The position numbers and the translations under genes were made by a program. The notes under the pieces are model-generated. The model was not told the DNA's origin. It searched no databases and saw only the letters and a list, made by a program, of their open reading frames with translations. From Bugula neritina (lineage: Eukaryota > Bryozoa > Gymnolaemata > Cheilostomatida > Bugulidae), in assembly GCA_964035545.1 (NCBI GenBank), contig OZ037772.1, positions 5,887,389-5,951,388 of the forward strand: a stretch of DNA of 64,000 bases, written 5' to 3'. Positions 62,301 through 64,000 of the stretch are shown one piece after another; the stretch's first letter is position 1; each line of letters starts with the position of its first letter.

Positions 62301-64000
62301 ATAATTAATAAAGAAAGAAAAGAAGTATAATTTATTTTCTAACAAGAGCAATAGGATCAAAAATTTAAAATGCAAACATTAATTTCCGAAAACAGCTCAA
62401 ACGCTTTCTAGCTTGAAAAAATTCGACTTTTAAAAATAAATAAATTTGAGTTTGAGAACTATTTATAGAATACTACTCATTCATAATTTTACAATATTTA
62501 TTTCAATGAGCCAAGAAAGAATCATAAACTAAGAAAATGGACTCACTAGAATGGGGTTGCTTAGCACCGAGAAGTATTCTCACTTCGTCATCTTTATACC
62601 ACGTCGTCTGCAACTCACTCATCTCCACAACTTGAGTGCCGTTCACAGAGAAGCGTAGAGGATGAGAGACCCAGCTTAGGATATGCCAGACGCCATCTGA
62701 CACATCAATATCAGGAGCAGACAACTTCTCTGTAGGAGTCCCTATTTCTAGTCGGCCTGAGGAACTTAGTCTAATCTCTGAAACAAAACTTCTTCATGTC
62801 GGTTCGAGTCGGTAAAATAACTTTTTCATAAATCATAATCATGTTATTAGTCATGACTAATATAGTGATGACTAATATGCTGTAGGGAGCAGTCATGGTG
62901 TAGTGGTTAGAGCATCAGCCTAGCAAACACAAGGTCAGTGGCTTGAGTTCAAGCTCTGGTAGTGATGTTAGGAAGACCTTGCAGTCATAATTATAATTGC
63001 TCCTGTGTCACATATGTAAAGTTCTTAGCCAACTTTAAAAAAACCCTTCCATCAAGGGTTCTCACAGGGATAGCGACTATAAACTTGTATGAGTTTATAA
63101 TATCCTGATAACTAATAATATATTAATGACTCATATACTGATAGCCAACACATTATTCAGGTTATGCTCTGTTGGCACAGAGCCAGACAGAGTTCAAGCT
63201 ACTGCAGCAACATATCTCACAGTAAATGCCTCATTTAGGAGTTGTCCTCCATCACAATGAAGTTCATTTACCAGTTATCAAGAAACTTATTTCAAACAGA
63301 AACTTCTGATGGCACACGCAGCAACCAACTATAGTATCAGACTAAAATCACTTTGAAATAAATTGAAAATCAACCAACAGAACCCTGACATCATATTAAT
63401 TATACAAATACCTAAATAGTAGCTCCGGGATACCATATACAGCATGGTACCAGACTTAGCTCGGGTTCTAAACATAAAACTACCAGAAGATCCCACAGAT
63501 ATACGAGCCAAGTCAAAGGTAAAGGTTATTCTGCTCCGCACGCCATCTAAAGTCCAAGGTCGACCTATAAAAGAGAGGAGAGAGTCAACTTTTAACCTGA
63601 AAGTGTGGTTGAAGCAAATGTAGGCTGATGGCATAGTGAGACAAATATTTATTGGGTACACAACAGGACGTGAACCAAAATGTGTTTTATATTTAAACAC
63701 ACAAGTATTCAGCATTCCTTCTTTGTAAATAAACAGTGCTAAATATTAATTTTAAACGCCTTTTTTTAAGTCTTCTATCTTTTGCCACAGACCAACGAAC
63801 TGGGAAATGCATCCATTGGTTCTTCCGCTGTAGGAGACAGTGAAGGAAAACAGCAACTAATATCAACCTTGAACTTTGAATACCAGGATGACACAACTAC
63901 TTCCTTAGCTTGAAATTTCGCACCAAATAATTTCTTAAATCTGAATCAAATCCACATATTTATGGAATCAGTAGTGATGCAGGGTATACCTTCAGAGCAG
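52036..64000 (-). CDS. crb-like: Crumbs-like transmembrane protein (laminin G, ~17 EGF, TM, 37-residue tail), 5' partial
   Basis: Eighteen exons, every junction phase-consistent, together 966 codons: 63564-63412, 62777-62547, 62103-61885, 61541-61422, 61047-60840, 60468-60285, 59595-59403, 58080-57964, 57714-57538, 57438-57271, 56574-56428, 55927-55810, 54719-54579, 54150-54026, 53603-53465, 53276-53125, 52667-52513, 52191-52036. A laminin G domain (exons 1-3) is followed by about 17 EGF modules, many of the calcium-binding type (for example [12 protein letters not shown]). Then come a transmembrane helix and a cytoplasmic tail of exactly 37 residues. The tail has KKGSYRPDS, like the FERM-binding GTYxPS of Crumbs, and ends QLLI, a hydrophobic PDZ ligand in place of ERLI. 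Crumbs proteins organise apical polarity and bind PALS1/Stardust through that end. The gene continues beyond the right edge: an exon end with donor TGAAG|GTATAC at 63990 would join exon 1 in phase. EGF-rich proteins are many, but the tail makes Crumbs the best assignment. Confidence 0.87.
52200..52345. repeat. TATAGTATAGAC-type tandem repeat
   Basis: Several copies of a unit of about 26 bp (ATAGTATAGACTATAGAGTA) in the last intron of the Crumbs-like gene, just upstream of the last exon's acceptor. Confidence 0.85.
52838..52959. repeat. 16-bp tandem repeat, about 7.5 copies
   Basis: Nearly perfect copies of GGTGAAATTTCAACTC in an intron of the Crumbs-like gene. GAAATTTC within the unit is a perfect palindrome. 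Confidence 0.95.
53125..61541 (-). CDS. Crumbs-like: EGF-repeat exons
   Basis: Thirteen exons with mostly phase-1 or phase-2 borders that cut within EGF modules rather than between them. Typical modules are [18 protein letters not shown] and [16 protein letters not shown]. One stretch, encoded by 55927-55810 and 54719-54579, is irregular: after [15 protein letters not shown] come extra cysteines ([15 protein letters not shown]) before the next regular module. Confidence 0.86.
53615..53757. repeat. 30-bp minisatellite next to a splice acceptor
   Basis: About five copies of a 30-bp unit (GAGAGCACAACTCCTCACAG plus CATATGCAGT). It begins roughly 12 bases from the acceptor of the exon 53603-53465, so it occupies the branch-point region on the minus strand. 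It is divisible by three and open in several frames; those frames are not genes. Confidence 0.92.
54860..55030. repeat. About 30-bp CCACCCCTGTAACAA repeats
   Basis: Six diverged copies of a C-rich unit (TCCACCCCTGTAACAACCC, CTGAAG) in an intron. Minus-strand frames over it are artefacts. Confidence 0.88.
55148..55508. repeat. 53-bp satellite, about 7 copies
   Basis: Very homogeneous units containing CACTAACACTATAACTATTA and CTCTGAAGATTATACCAGTA. Two copies have small deletions. Lies in an intron of the Crumbs-like gene. Confidence 0.95.
56258..56312. repeat. (TA)n microsatellite
   Basis: TA dinucleotides with one TATGTA interruption, in an intron. Confidence 0.95.
58155..58190. repeat. GC-rich palindrome-ended dispersed repeat, copy 2
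   Basis: GGTCACCTTTCACC then CGTGGTCCTGCGCGGGTGGC; the reverse complement of the repeat at 9349-9392 with one or two changes, lacking the final GGTGACC. An extra GGTCACC lies 11 bases upstream. Confidence 0.75.
59288..59402. repeat. About 40-bp tandem repeat beside a splice donor
   Basis: Three copies of GCTCTGGAGAGAA...ACACACCCCACCACACA end exactly at the donor of the exon 59595-59403. Confidence 0.85.
60509..60742. repeat. 23-bp tandem repeat carrying TGAGTCA, about 10 copies
   Basis: Units of AATACAGAAGTGAGTCACAT plus ACT. Each contains TGAGTCA, the AP-1 consensus. Lies in an intron of the Crumbs-like gene. Confidence 0.95.
61545..61800. repeat. Diverged tandem repeat with CCAAT motifs
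   Basis: Repeats of AGCCAATCACAAGTTAGTTT with spacers, in an intron. At least six CCAAT-like motifs. Confidence 0.82.
61885..63564 (-). CDS. Crumbs-like: laminin G domain exons
   Basis: Three exons. 63564-63412 has [20 protein letters not shown] and [14 protein letters not shown]. 62777-62547 has [23 protein letters not shown] and [11 protein letters not shown]. 62103-61885 has [19 protein letters not shown], then the first EGF-like module. The beta-strand pattern and the closing GCI-x-x-L-x-I-N are laminin G hallmarks. For 62103 two in-frame acceptors six bases apart exist (TTTAG|CC and CTCAG|AG). Confidence 0.85.
62887..63110 (+). mobile_element. tRNA-derived SINE (copy 7), best preserved
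   Basis: A box GTGGTTAGAGCATCAGCCTA, B box GAGTTCAAGCTC, body AGTGATGTTAGGAAGACCTT, inverted-repeat tail AACCCTTCCATCAAGGGTTC then CACAGGGATAGCGACTATAA. It lies in an intron of the Crumbs-like gene, in the opposite direction. Confidence 0.88.

Noticed and set aside
63693-63896. Possible extra Crumbs-like exon with NGCISQF (like a laminin G end)
   Set aside because: Acceptor CTCCTACAG is good, but the only in-phase donor (GTTG|GTCTGT) is weak and the frame stops soon after. A simpler in-phase join exists from the exon ending at 63990 to 63564.
1-64000. CRISPR array, bacterial operons or a phage
   Set aside because: Direct repeats here are minisatellites without unique spacers; introns, SINEs and animal domains show a metazoan genome.

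Overview
The window is AT-rich animal DNA. It has GT-AG introns, extracellular multi-domain genes with phase-1 exon shuffling (EGF, laminin G, WSC, fucolectin), tRNA-derived SINEs, an R2-like LINE, a gypsy-type LTR element, a hAT MITE and many minisatellites. It looks like an aquatic invertebrate; a lophotrochozoan is my guess, but the species cannot be fixed from sequence alone. No prokaryotic or organellar features were seen. I rebuilt the genes by finding exon ends and checking that codon phases join.

Layout: (1) 0.36-1.93 kb, minus: 5' part of a secreted WSC-domain gene that runs off the left edge. (2) 3.6-4.2 kb, plus: a deleted fucolectin copy (paralog C), in which a promoter-like flank is joined directly to the last exon. 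(3) 4.4-25 kb: gene-poor, holding a GA-rich tract, a degenerate ATT/ACT/TAG simple-sequence zone (10.1-14.5 kb), a decayed R2-like non-LTR retrotransposon (14.5-17.4 kb, minus) and a long foldback element (19.6 kb). (4) 25-37.3 kb: a duplicated lectin locus. Paralog A (26.3-28.0 kb) has four coherent exons: signal peptide, PAN/apple-like module and a two-exon fucolectin domain. Paralog B (30.4-36.2 kb) is its duplicate, broken in exon 2 by a 3.4 kb LTR retrotransposon with a 5-bp target duplication and nearly identical LTRs. That element has one open frame for Gag, protease and integrase but no reverse transcriptase or RNase H. (5) 37.5-45.2 kb, minus: a membrane receptor of about 2,110 residues with an NHL-type propeller, a Thr/Ser-rich stalk in one 5.1 kb exon, a transmembrane helix and a short tail with an ITIM-like tyrosine motif and an SH3 ligand. 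Decayed copies of its tail exon lie beside the lectin copies. (6) 45-52 kb: intergenic repeats. (7) 52.0 kb to the right edge, minus: a Crumbs-like gene with 18 phase-consistent exons (laminin G, about 17 EGF domains, transmembrane helix, and a tail of exactly 37 residues ending QLLI).

Together, the secreted lectins and the mucin-like receptor with a tyrosine/SH3 tail look like a recognition or surface-immunity cluster that evolves by segmental duplication, deletion and transposon insertion. The Crumbs-like gene is an ordinary polarity-type neighbour. The most unusual items are the RT-less but coding-intact LTR element, the receptor architecture, and the unequal fate of the three lectin copies.
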